Source: Moraxella lacunata (GTDB lineage Bacteria; Pseudomonadota; Gammaproteobacteria; Pseudomonadales; Moraxellaceae). From it: 33,658 nucleotides of DNA. Of this stretch, positions 17,354 to 25,301 are shown piece after piece. Position 1 is the first letter of the stretch; every line of letters starts with the position of its first letter. The notes beneath the pieces are model-generated. The model had not been told where the DNA came from and searched no databases. It saw only the letters and a list, made by a program, of their open reading frames with translations. Where the stretch lies: the NCBI RefSeq assembly GCF_002027545.1, contig NZ_MXAN01000051.1, positions 18,257 to 51,914 of the forward strand, read 5' to 3'. The translations under genes were made by a program, and so were the position numbers.

Positions 17354-17551
17354 TGACAATTTTTGTCAGTTTTGGATTTTTTGACATTTTTTGGCAGGTT
17401 GGGCTGACATTTTGGTGGATGTGCCAATTTTTGGCATGGACAAAATTTTTACCTGTCAAAAATTGTTGCCAAAATTTGTCACCTTGGCTGATTTTTGGCA
17501 CAAATAGACACTGACATGGCATTAATGTGTTGTATGTGACGATTTTTGTCA
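17354..17551. repeat. cluster of 15-bp quasi-palindromes TGNCAA-N3-TTGNCA
   Basis: Members lie at 17354-17368 (perfect), 17382-17396, 17422-17436 (perfect), 17467-17481 and 17537-17551. A related 16-base copy at 17022-17037 overlaps the -24 box of the pilA promoter. Spacing is irregular (28 to 70 bases). A 79-codon open frame at 17322-17561 is a by-product of these repeats and is not called. They may be binding sites for a dimeric regulator; the factor is unknown. Confidence 0.65.
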
Positions 17552-17601
17552 GTGTTGACAAGGGAGACGGTGGAGACGATGTGATGTGGTGCGATTATTA
17601 T

Positions 17602-17715
17602 AAACCCATGGTGGATACACCTAACCCACTTGATATTACCCATGGGTTTGTAGGGATGTGCTTTTCACGTTCTTTAATGCTGTCATTTTTATAGGCGTAC
17701 ACAGCACGTCCCTAC
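17602..17715. repeat. double-hairpin repeat-like element
   Basis: Two adjoining inverted repeats: AAACCCATGG at 17602-17611 with CCATGGGTTT at 17640-17649, then GTAGGGATGTGC at 17650-17661 with GCACGTCCCTAC at 17704-17715 (one mismatch). The layout is that of a small non-coding palindromic repeat. No second copy is seen in the window. Confidence 0.5.
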
Positions 17716-17821
17716 ATCCACACATCACTGAATTTGTGGTAAATTTAAAATCTCTTGGGTGTAATCTGACAATCAATAAACCACCATTTTAAGCTCAGAT
17801 TGGCACATCTATCATGCTTAT

Positions 17822-17851
17822 CAAAAGCCCCGAACATGTTCGGGGCTTTTG
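17822..17851 (-). terminator. terminator of the lipoprotein gene
   Basis: Perfect 30-base palindrome with core AGCCCCGAACATGTTCGGGGCT, split here as AGCCCCGAAC and GTTCGGGGCT, flanked by A4 and T4. It lies 16 bases after the lipoprotein stop. Confidence 0.85.
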
Positions 17852-17867
17852 TGGGATATAGAGCAGA

Positions 17868-18254
17868 TTAGTACTTTTGGTCTTCGGGGGCTTGCTGTTC
17901 GGCAGTGGCAGTGTTGTCTGTTACTGTATCGGTGGCGGTGCTGGCAGCTCCTGTCACAGCATCAGCGGTGGCGGTGGCGGCATCAGAGACCACGCCTGTG
18001 GCAGCTTCGGCGGTATTTTTGGCGTTCTCTACGCCATTATTTGCCACGTCATGAGCGACATCAGAGATGCCATCGGCGGTCGCATTGGCAGCAGCTTCGG
18101 CTTCGGCAGCCACGGTCTCGGCAGCGGCAGTGGCGTTATTTGCGGTGTCAGTTGCGGCAGACTGGGCGGTCTCGGCAGCTTTGTCGGTGGTCTCTTTGCT
18201 ACATGCAGTCAGGGCAAGGGCAACGACCAATGTGGTCAAAATCAACTTTTTCAT
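17868..18254 (-). CDS. Ala/Thr-rich small lipoprotein of unknown function
   Basis: 128 residues. MKKLILTTLVVALALTAC is a lipoprotein signal peptide with lipobox LTAC (Cys18). The mature part is low-complexity Ala, Thr, Glu and Asp with repeated AAETVAAEAEAAAN- and TATADAVTGAAS-like segments, likely an extended or helical periplasmic chain. I do not recognise a family. ATG 18254 is chosen because GGAGA precedes it and the signal peptide begins there; the in-frame start at 18290 would add an unlikely extension. Long open frames on the other strand here result from the skewed composition. A tandem 7-base repeat lies 50-75 bases upstream of the start. Confidence 0.85.
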   Translation of the reverse strand: MKKLILTTLVVALALTACSKETTDKAAETAQSAATDTANNATAAAETVAAEAEAAANATADGISDVAHDVANNGVENAKNTAEAATGVVSDAATATADAVTGAASTATDTVTDNTATAEQQAPEDQKY

Positions 18255-18629
18255 TATGTGTCTCCAAAAGAAGTGTATGGATAAAAACATCTATCCTACT
18301 CTCAACCTTATAACTTATAACTTATAACTTATATAAGTCTATAAGTCATTGGCTCATCAAGGACTCATCAAGGGCGGATTGTGATTTATCCCATGATTTA
18401 ACAACTATCATCAAATCATCGATAAGTTACCATGCCAAGCCAAGCCAAGCTGAGCTGAGATTGGTCAGTACATGACCATGATGAATCATGTACCATAAGA
18501 TATCTGTCTGTGATGGCGTTATAGTTTAGCAGAATGATGGTATTTGGCAAGCCCAAACATAAAAAATACAACAAAAATTAACAAATGTTTTTGTTGCATT
18601 TTATCATTCTTATATAAATCAGATACCTA
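18255..18629. other. lipoprotein/pgk intergenic region
   Basis: 375 bases without a gene. It contains the CTTATAA tandem repeat (18307-18334), a short CCAAG tandem (about 18434-18449), and AT-rich sequence. I see no pgk terminator of convincing strength. Confidence 0.55.
18307..18334 (-). repeat. tandem heptanucleotide CTTATAA, about four units
   Basis: Three perfect CTTATAA units and a fourth with one change. On the minus strand each unit reads TTATAAG, so -10-like TATAAG boxes recur every seven bases, 53-80 bases upstream of the lipoprotein ATG. Confidence 0.8.
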
Positions 18630-19829
18630 TCAGGGTGTATCTAACGCAGTGATGGCGGGTAAAGGCTTGCCTTCGACAAACTCCAAGAACGCCCCGCCCC
18701 CTGTGGACAGATAGTCCACGCCATCTGCCACGCCATATTTGTCAATGGCGGCCAAGGTATCGCCACCGCCTGCGATACTAAACCCATCGCTGTCCGCCAC
18801 CGCTTGACAGATGATGGCAGTACCTTGACCAAATGCATCCACTTCAAACACGCCCACAGGCCCATTAAATAGGATGGTCTTGGCGGACTTGATGTGCTCG
18901 CCCAGCTTAGTCGCCGCCTCAGGGGCGATGTCTAGTATCATGTCATGCTCGCCAATCTCATCCACCGATTTGACGGTGGCAGTCGCATGAGTCAGCGAAC
19001 CCAAAAAGTCATCAAAATCAATCTGCCCCTTATCTGCCACCACGACATGGGTCGGTAGCAGGATGTTGGTCTTGGTCATGATGTCACGGGCAGTATCCAC
19101 AAGGTCAGCTTCGTATAGGGAAGCACCGACATTTTTGCCACTTGCCACTAAGAATGTATTGGCGATACCACCACCGACTAGAATACTGTCGCACAGCGTG
19201 GCTAGGCTGTTTAGCACGTCAAGTTTGGTGGAGACCTTTGAGCCACCCACGATAGATAGCACGGGCTTGGCGGGGTTGTCTAGGGCTTTGGATAGGGCGT
19301 CAAGCTCGGCAGAGAGTAGGTTACCTGCACATACGGGCTTGCCGTCTGCGATACACGCACGAATCACCCCTTCGGTGGACGCTTGGGCTCGGTGAGCTGT
19401 GCCGAATGCATCCATGACAAAGATGTCACATAGGTCGGCGTATTGCTTAGACAACTCAGGGCTATTTTTCTTCTCGCCCACGTTAAAACGCACGTTTTCA
19501 AGTAATACCACTTCGCCTGCCTGCACCGACACGCCATTATCCAGATAATCGGTGGAAAACGCCACATTTACGCCCAATTTGTCCGCCAGATAGTCGGCAA
19601 TCGGAGCCAATGAGTATCTACTCTCACGCTCGCCTTCGGTGGGTCTGCCTAGGTGCGAGCAGACCATCACGCCTGCCCCCCTATCAAGGCAGGCTTTGAT
19701 GGTGGGTAGGGAGGCTTGTAGGCGAACATCGCTGGTGATGACACCGTCTTTGATGGGGACGTTCAAATCTTCACGGATAAGGACGGTTTTGCCTGATACG
19801 TCTAGGTCGGACAGATAAGTGATACTCAT
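18630..19829 (-). CDS. pgk: phosphoglycerate kinase
   Basis: Glycolytic enzyme transferring phosphate from 1,3-bisphosphoglycerate to ADP. It has 399 residues. It shows [16 protein letters not shown] with the substrate-binding arginine and Asp/Asn, SHLGRPTEG, a central [26 protein letters not shown], and the C-terminal nucleotide-binding [10 protein letters not shown] and [19 protein letters not shown]. The ATG at 19829 follows AGGAAA with good spacing and matches family N-termini; an upstream in-frame extension to 19907 is rejected. It is not clustered with gapA or fba here; gpmI, another glycolytic gene, lies 9 kb away. Confidence 0.97.
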   Translation of the reverse strand: MSITYLSDLDVSGKTVLIREDLNVPIKDGVITSDVRLQASLPTIKACLDRGAGVMVCSHLGRPTEGERESRYSLAPIADYLADKLGVNVAFSTDYLDNGVSVQAGEVVLLENVRFNVGEKKNSPELSKQYADLCDIFVMDAFGTAHRAQASTEGVIRACIADGKPVCAGNLLSAELDALSKALDNPAKPVLSIVGGSKVSTKLDVLNSLATLCDSILVGGGIANTFLVASGKNVGASLYEADLVDTARDIMTKTNILLPTHVVVADKGQIDFDDFLGSLTHATATVKSVDEIGEHDMILDIAPEAATKLGEHIKSAKTILFNGPVGVFEVDAFGQGTAIICQAVADSDGFSIAGGGDTLAAIDKYGVADGVDYLSTGGGAFLEFVEGKPLPAITALDTP

Positions 19830-20040
19830 AAAATTTCCTATTTGATATCGTGTGGGACACATAACAATGACATAAAGTAACGCTATTTTAGCACAATATT
19901 TTGGCATTTCTCAATGTTATCACGATGGCAAATGATGGTATTTTTCAAAATGATGGGTTTTGGTTTGAAATATCAAATCAAGCCCGATCGTCTTGCCCTT
20001 ATCAATGACTCATCGGCACTTTATCATGTTATTTTAAAAA

Positions 20041-20688
20041 TCATCCATCCCATTTTTCCAGATACATCCGCCATGCTCGGCATTTGGCTGTCACCGTCTC
20101 GGCACTATGACCCAAAATGTCTGTAGTCACCGCAATATAGTCAATGCATGCCTGCCCCACATTCTGACGTAGAGCATCCATGTTGCCAAGCCCAATCCCA
20201 CCTATCAGACATAGGGGCAGACCCACGCCATTGGCACGCATCAACGTCTCGGCACTGACGGTTTTGGCAAGCGGTCTTGCCATAGAACCAAACATCGCCC
20301 CCATCGCCCCGTAGCTCGCCCCTTGTTTTTTGGCTTCTCTAAACAGTGCCACGTCGCCATGACAACTTTGACCAACATACACATCATCGCCAAGCAGTTC
20401 ACGCACCATGCGAACATTGCCCGAACTGGTCAAGTGTAGCCCTGTATTAAAATGCACCGCCAATTCCAAGTTTTCATTGATGACCGTGGGAATGTCATAT
20501 TTATCCGCCAAACTAATGAGAATCTCCGTCTCTTGATAGAGTGTAATCAAATCAAAGACATGAGCGGTCTGATGACGGCGGATTTGTAGTAGTGATACCA
20601 CACCCGTATCAAAGGCACGTTCTAATTTCTCGCTTAGGGTATGAATGTCTTCATCATTGGTGAGTAGGTACAGTTTGGGGGCGGTCAT
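20041..20688 (-). CDS. thiamine-phosphate synthase/TenI superfamily protein
   Basis: 215 residues with the ThiE-like TIM barrel: KLYLLTND start, GVVSLLQIRRHQ (compare LQLRxK), PTVINENLELA, GLHLTSSG, YVGQSCHGDVALFREAKKQGASYGAMGAMFGS and PLCLIGGIGLGNM. Differences from genuine ThiE are clear: the pyrophosphate-binding HLGQxD becomes HLTSSG and the SxSxHS loop is GQSCHG. Activity as thiamine-phosphate synthase is therefore uncertain; a TenI-like or MutT-partner role is possible. It is a single minus-strand gene between pgk and pbpG, with no thi neighbours. Confidence 0.75.
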   Translation of the reverse strand: MTAPKLYLLTNDEDIHTLSEKLERAFDTGVVSLLQIRRHQTAHVFDLITLYQETEILISLADKYDIPTVINENLELAVHFNTGLHLTSSGNVRMVRELLGDDVYVGQSCHGDVALFREAKKQGASYGAMGAMFGSMARPLAKTVSAETLMRANGVGLPLCLIGGIGLGNMDALRQNVGQACIDYIAVTTDILGHSAETVTAKCRAWRMYLEKWDG

Positions 20689-20771
20689 GGGTCATCCTTG
20701 GGAGTGGGATTGGTTGGTATCGGTACCATATTGGTATCGACACTATATTATAGTCATTTTGTCAAGATAAC

Positions 20772-20807
20772 AAACAAAAAAGACCCAATGGTCGGGTCTT
20801 TTTGTTT
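20772..20807 (-). terminator. terminator of pbpG
   Basis: Inverted repeat AAACAAAAAAGACCC (20772-20786) and GGGTCTTTTTGTTT (20794-20807) with T-rich ends. It starts 16 bases past the pbpG stop. Confidence 0.85.
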
Positions 20808-20823
20808 ACCATCAATAGGGCAA

Positions 20824-21984
20824 TCAATAACGATAAGCCAACTGAGTTAGGATGTCCTCGGCATCGTCCCAACGGCTGTTAGAAGCACTGGCACCGAGTA
20901 GCACGACAACAGCAGGACGGTTATTGACATGTGTCTCCATCACATAGCAATAACCTGCCTCACGGATAAAACCTGTCTTTGACACGCCAATCGGATGCCC
21001 GCCTGCACGGATGAGACGGCTGGTGTTTTGGGCTTTGTAAGTGCATGCACCCGAGTTATAGTTATTGACATAAAAGTCATAGTTTGGGGCAGTTGAGAAG
21101 TTACGTACGGTCTGATAACGTGGGTCAGAGTTCACCGCACGCATCATCTTCACTAGGTCGTTCGCTGATGAGCGGTTGCGTGGGTCTAGACCTGATGAGT
21201 CTGAATAACTGGTGCTGTTCATGCCTAAGCTTTTGGCTTTTTGGTTCATCGCCCAAATAAAGTTGTCATAGCCACCAGGGTAAGTACGGGCGAGAGCTTT
21301 GGCGGCGGGGTTTTCTGACTTCATGAGCATCAAAAGCATGAACTCGCTACGACTCATGCGGTCGCCTGAACGTAGGTTAGAGCTTGCTTTTTTGGCAGCG
21401 ATAAAGTCCGATGGCTCAATCACAATCTCTTCACCCATATCAAGCCCTGCATCCATCAGTACCATCGCTGTCATAATCTTGGTTACAGAGGCGATAGAGC
21501 GTACGGCATCGGCATTTTTTTGGTAAATGGGCTGACCAGTTTGTAGGTCAAATACGATGGCGGCAGCGGATTTGGTGCTGACAGGCAACTGCTCGCCATA
21601 TTGGTAGCTACTGCCATAACTGGTCTGCTGTCCATAAGGTTGAATGGCAAATGGCTGAGAGGTGGTCGTACCAGCAGGCATGGGCGTTCTGGTGACCTGA
21701 GTGTTGGTGTAGCCTTGGTTATAGGCGTTGGCAGTTGCTGTATTGGTGTTGCCATATGTACGAGTTTGCTGGACAGTGGTCGTTGCAGGTGGGACTGATG
21801 GAATCTCTTGGACTTTTACCGCTTGCATATTTTGGGCATCGCCCTTGCCGATATAGATGGTCTTTTGCTGACTGTTATCAACCAAAAAGGCATGGGCAGA
21901 CACTGTCATCATGGAGATGGCAGACAGGCTTAGCACGCAGGTTAGGTGCTTGAGGCTGACTTTTTTAAAATTAACTTGCTTCAT
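20824..21984 (-). CDS. pbpG: D-alanyl-D-alanine endopeptidase (PBP7 type)
   Basis: Periplasmic serine peptidase that cuts peptidoglycan cross-links. It has 386 residues. A signal peptide is present (cleavage near SAHA-F, residue 32). The catalytic SVTK lies at 166-169 and KTG occurs in IGVSKTGFIREAGYC, as in E. coli PbpG (TKTGFTNAAGHC). The middle motif lies in the YSDSSGLD region. MLLMLMKSENPAAKALARTYPGGYDNFIWAMNQKAKSLGMNSTSYSDSSGLD follows PbpG closely but is quoted here only as blocks MLLMLMKSENPAAKAL and FIWAMNQKAKSLGM. Residues 41-135 form an unusual Gln/Thr/Tyr-rich linker absent from E. coli PbpG. ATG 21984 is preferred to GTG 21993. Confidence 0.9.
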   Translation of the reverse strand: MKQVNFKKVSLKHLTCVLSLSAISMMTVSAHAFLVDNSQQKTIYIGKGDAQNMQAVKVQEIPSVPPATTTVQQTRTYGNTNTATANAYNQGYTNTQVTRTPMPAGTTTSQPFAIQPYGQQTSYGSSYQYGEQLPVSTKSAAAIVFDLQTGQPIYQKNADAVRSIASVTKIMTAMVLMDAGLDMGEEIVIEPSDFIAAKKASSNLRSGDRMSRSEFMLLMLMKSENPAAKALARTYPGGYDNFIWAMNQKAKSLGMNSTSYSDSSGLDPRNRSSANDLVKMMRAVNSDPRYQTVRNFSTAPNYDFYVNNYNSGACTYKAQNTSRLIRAGGHPIGVSKTGFIREAGYCYVMETHVNNRPAVVVLLGASASNSRWDDAEDILTQLAYRY

Positions 21985-22809
21985 AAGTTCCACTCTCGGC
22001 TCATTGATGGGGTTGCAGGATTGATTTTCTTGGGCGACAACCTTGTTTACAAGAAAATGCCTAAGCCACTTGCATTGACATCAACAAACCGTCACATCAA
22101 TGACATCGGCAACACTGGCTTTTGCGAAACGGACAAATACATTTAGACCGTCTCATCGTTTTTATTCTAACATAACAAGACCACTTTTTTATGTTAAAAA
22201 TCAAAGTTTTTGGGTAAATTTGTAAGCAAATTTAACACATTTTTGCCCCCCGCCTTTACCCTGCCACACCATCCTTATTGGCGTAATAATCAGGCAAGTA
22301 TTTTGCAAAAAATCATCTGGCTTGGGCAACATTCATGGCAATTTTTTGTTAAAAAAGTTGCTAAACAAATTGCTAGATGAAGGTTTAATTGTTAAAATTG
22401 TTAAAATTGTCAAACCGTACAGACAATAACCAAACATCAATCTTAACCCAAATCAATGAAACCGTTGCAATTTTTGAGCCATTTTGGATGATTTTTTGGA
22501 CTTGAGTGTTTAATTGTACATAAGACAAACAATTCTGATATGATTTAGACAGATTGCACCCCAATCTCAACTTTATATCAGCGGTTGATTTGTCTGATTT
22601 GTCCGATTTACCAAGGGCGAATTGTAATTTACACACAATAAACTTTAACATTACCACAAATATAATGATGTTTGGGTGTAGGGCATGGTAAATATCAAGC
22701 TGGTCGGGTGCACCCCATAACCCGAAAAATAATCATTGAAAAATCAATAAGTTGTAACTTTAAGTTAAGATCAAAGTAGTTAAGTTTTATTTAAGACAAG
22801 GTGGGCAAA
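21985..22809. other. pbpG/gacA divergent intergenic region
   Basis: About 825 bases with no supported gene. A 9-bp hairpin (ATTTTCTTG 22024-22032, CAAGAAAAT 22050-22058) lies in the pbpG leader. Three tandem 9-mers ATTGTTAAA (third ATTGTCAAA) span 22388-22414. A perfect palindrome TAACTTTAAGTTA at 22755-22767 lies 43 bases before gacA. A 90-codon open frame at 22385-22657 has no ribosome site or recognisable product. Confidence 0.6.
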
Positions 22810-23445
22810 ATGACAATAAAAGTACTCATCGTGGATGACCACGAACTTGTCCGCACAGGCATCAGTCGTATGCTTGGGGACGACCCCGAGATTGAAGTTG
22901 TGGGCGAAGCAGGCTGTGGCGAGACGGCAGTGGCAATGACTCGTAAGCTCGCTCCTGATGTGGTGCTCCTTGATGTTAATATGCCCAACATCGGTGGCGT
23001 GGAAGCAACTCGACGTATCAAACAGCTGGATGAATGTATCAAGGTGGTGGTGGTGTCTAGCTTGGTCGCTGAGCCTTATCCATCCATGCTTTTAAAGGCG
23101 GGAGTGGACGGCTACATTACCAAAGGCACGCCCATTGGCGAGATGATAGTCGCCATCAAAAAGGTCAAAGCAGGGGGGAAGTATTTTAGTCATGAGATTG
23201 CTGATGTGCTTGCCCAAAATATGCTTGACAAAAAAACCAACCCCTTTGATGGCTTGTCCGAGCGTGAAAAGCAGGTCGCCATGATGGTGGCAAACTGCCA
23301 AAGTGCCAGTCAGATTGCCGACAGCTTATTTGTGAGTGTCAAAACCGTAAACACTTACCGTTATCGCATTTTTGAAAAATTGGGCGTGGACTCTGATGTC
23401 AAGCTCACTCACCTTGCCATACGTCACGGACTGGTCAATACATGA
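22810..23445 (+). CDS. gacA: GacA/UvrY-like response regulator
   Basis: 211-residue NarL/FixJ-family transcription factor. The receiver domain (1-120) begins IKVLIVDDHELVRTGI, has phosphoacceptor D55 in LLDVNMPNIGG, and GYITKG with the conserved lysine. The LuxR-type helix-turn-helix (about 145-205) shows LSEREKQVAMMV, ASQIADSLFVSVKTVNTYRYRIFEKLGV and ELTHLAIRHGL-like THLAIRHGL, as in E. coli UvrY. In relatives GacA drives small RNAs that titrate CsrA/RsmA. ATG 22810 follows AAGGTGG. Its stop overlaps the pilS start by four bases (23442-23445), so production of the two proteins is coupled. A GacS/BarA partner is not in the window. Confidence 0.93.
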   Translation: MTIKVLIVDDHELVRTGISRMLGDDPEIEVVGEAGCGETAVAMTRKLAPDVVLLDVNMPNIGGVEATRRIKQLDECIKVVVVSSLVAEPYPSMLLKAGVDGYITKGTPIGEMIVAIKKVKAGGKYFSHEIADVLAQNMLDKKTNPFDGLSEREKQVAMMVANCQSASQIADSLFVSVKTVNTYRYRIFEKLGVDSDVKLTHLAIRHGLVNT

Positions 23446-25157
23446 GTCCATCTCCCATCAGACACACCAAAACATGGGTGCGAAAACTGTGGTTTTTGTC
23501 CGCCAATGTTCACGAAGAAGCTCTCATCTCCACGATGCGTGTGCGTCAAGTTGGGCTTACCTACGCCGCTTACCGCTTTGTCATCGCCAATTTTTTACTG
23601 ATGGCAAATTTTTTGTTAAGCCGTGATGGCGTGGGTCTGCCCACCGAGCCTACTTTTTTAGAGCAGACGGTATTTAGCATTTATGTCGTTATTGCCTTGG
23701 TGCTGTTATTTGCCTTTTTTATGATAAAAAAACGGTCAAGGTTACAGCTGTTGTCAGGCTTTGTGGTGGACGTTGTTTTTTTGACCTTATTTGCTCTGTA
23801 CGGCAAAATCAGTGATTTTCAAATAACCCTGCTATACATGGTCGTCGTCGCTGCAAGCTATATGTTGCTGTCTTTATCCCGAGCGACTGTCATCACACTC
23901 ATGACCATCTCAGCACTCATCTATCAGCAGTTTTTTGTTTTTTTCTTTAAGACAGCAGCGATTGAAAAAAACCTACTGACCATCAATGACAGTCTGCTGT
24001 TGTCGGTGAGTTTGGTGGCGGTGGGATTTTTAAGTTGGTCCATCTCTCAGCGACTTGCCAAAGCCGAACAGTCGCTTCTTGACCATGCTGATGAAGTAGA
24101 AAAACTCCACACCATCAATCAAGCCGTCGTCAAAAACATGGTCAATGGCGTGCTGGTGTTAGACCCCAAATGCAATATCGTCATGATAAATAATGCCGCT
24201 CAACGTTTTTTGCACCTGCCCATTGATGATAACGCCTGCGATAGCCTTGCCAAAATCATTGAATTATCTCGCATCATCATCAAACAACACCCCAAAATCA
24301 TCGGCTGGTATCGCTCACTGGCTCCCAACCAGTCATCTGAACTTATCTACGACCTACCGCCCAAAATCCATAATCATGCTCATATCAATCAAACACACCT
24401 TAGCGATAAGTTACGCATCAGTTCCAGACCCCTGCTTGAACATGGGCAAATTCTCATCATCGAAGATCTAAGCCGTGAACAAAGCCACGCCCAACAGCTA
24501 AAACTTGCAAGCTTAGGTCAGCTCTCTGCCAGCATCGCCCATGAAATCAGAAACCCCCTCGCCGCCATCAGCCAAGCCAGTCAGCTACTCATGGAAGATG
24601 TGCGTGATGATGATGTCAATGCTGAGTTTTATGAGATGATTTATCAGCAGACCAAACGGGTCAATTCTATCATCTCGGATGTGCTAAGCCTGTCTCGCCA
24701 AGAGATGCCCAACCAGTCGCCCCTAGACGCCCCAAGCTGGGTGCGACAGTTTTTAGCGGAGCATTATCCACATGAAGCCATCATTGTTACAGGTGATACC
24801 GCCTTGCCCATCTTGTTTTATTTTGATGCCAATCAGCTAGAACAGGTCATGATAAATATGATTAATAACGCTTTACGCCACACCATTCATCAGTTCCACG
24901 ACCATGATATCAACATACGCCTAACCAAAATCAAAACAGGAGCATTTATTGATGTGCTAGATTATGGCGAGGGTGTGAGTGAGAAGGATTTGACCAATCT
25001 TTTTAATCCCTTTTTTACCACCAGTAAAAAAGGCACAGGACTGGGACTTTATCTGTCACAATCATTTAGCGAGGCCAATAACGCCAAAATCCGCTATTTT
25101 AGAGAGAATGATAAAAGCTGTTTTCGTCTGATTGTCTCTAATACGCCTGTTGCTTAG
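23442..25157 (+). CDS. pilS: PilS-type sensor histidine kinase
   Basis: 571 residues. About six membrane segments occupy 40-200, typical of PilS. A PAS domain (about 222-340: VVKNMVNGVLVLDPKCNIVMINNAAQRFL) follows, then the dimerisation domain with catalytic H367 in SIAHEIRNPLAAISQASQLL. The ATPase domain has the N-box INMINNALRH, DYGEGVS and KGTGLGLYL. In Pseudomonas PilS senses pilin in the inner membrane and controls phosphorylation of PilR. ATGA overlap with gacA; pilR follows after 144 bases. The N-terminal 40 residues are a basic cytoplasmic tail. Confidence 0.94.
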   Translation: MSPSPIRHTKTWVRKLWFLSANVHEEALISTMRVRQVGLTYAAYRFVIANFLLMANFLLSRDGVGLPTEPTFLEQTVFSIYVVIALVLLFAFFMIKKRSRLQLLSGFVVDVVFLTLFALYGKISDFQITLLYMVVVAASYMLLSLSRATVITLMTISALIYQQFFVFFFKTAAIEKNLLTINDSLLLSVSLVAVGFLSWSISQRLAKAEQSLLDHADEVEKLHTINQAVVKNMVNGVLVLDPKCNIVMINNAAQRFLHLPIDDNACDSLAKIIELSRIIIKQHPKIIGWYRSLAPNQSSELIYDLPPKIHNHAHINQTHLSDKLRISSRPLLEHGQILIIEDLSREQSHAQQLKLASLGQLSASIAHEIRNPLAAISQASQLLMEDVRDDDVNAEFYEMIYQQTKRVNSIISDVLSLSRQEMPNQSPLDAPSWVRQFLAEHYPHEAIIVTGDTALPILFYFDANQLEQVMINMINNALRHTIHQFHDHDINIRLTKIKTGAFIDVLDYGEGVSEKDLTNLFNPFFTTSKKGTGLGLYLSQSFSEANNAKIRYFRENDKSCFRLIVSNTPVA

Positions 25158-25243
25158 CGTATGGTTTTGGGGCATTGGGTGCATAAATATTCATCCAAAC
25201 ATTCACATTTTTGCTGATAATTTTGCCAAGAATTTGCTAAATA

Positions 25244-25272
25244 TTGGGTTTTGTGTAAAAATCCTATATAAT
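25244..25272 (+). promoter_or_regulatory. possible promoter of pilR
   Basis: TTGGGT at 25244-25249, a 17-base spacer and a perfect TATAAT at 25267-25272 in the pilS-pilR gap. The -35 box is weak. It would let pilR be expressed apart from gacA-pilS. Confidence 0.45.
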
Positions 25273-25301
25273 AGTCCACATCTAAGTTATTGGAAACATT
25301 C

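Noticed and set aside
17322..17561. 79-codon minus-strand open frame
   Set aside because: It is built from the repeated TGNCAA palindromes, has no credible ribosome site and resembles no protein.
17849..18327. Three overlapping plus-strand open frames opposite the lipoprotein gene
   Set aside because: They arise from the GC-skewed, repetitive codons of the Ala/Thr-rich lipoprotein; their products are Arg/Gln- or Gly/Cys-rich with no ribosome sites or family resemblance.
22385..22657. 90-codon minus-strand open frame in the gacA upstream gap
   Set aside because: Low-complexity Asn/Phe end caused by tandem 9-mers, no ribosome site, no recognisable motif.
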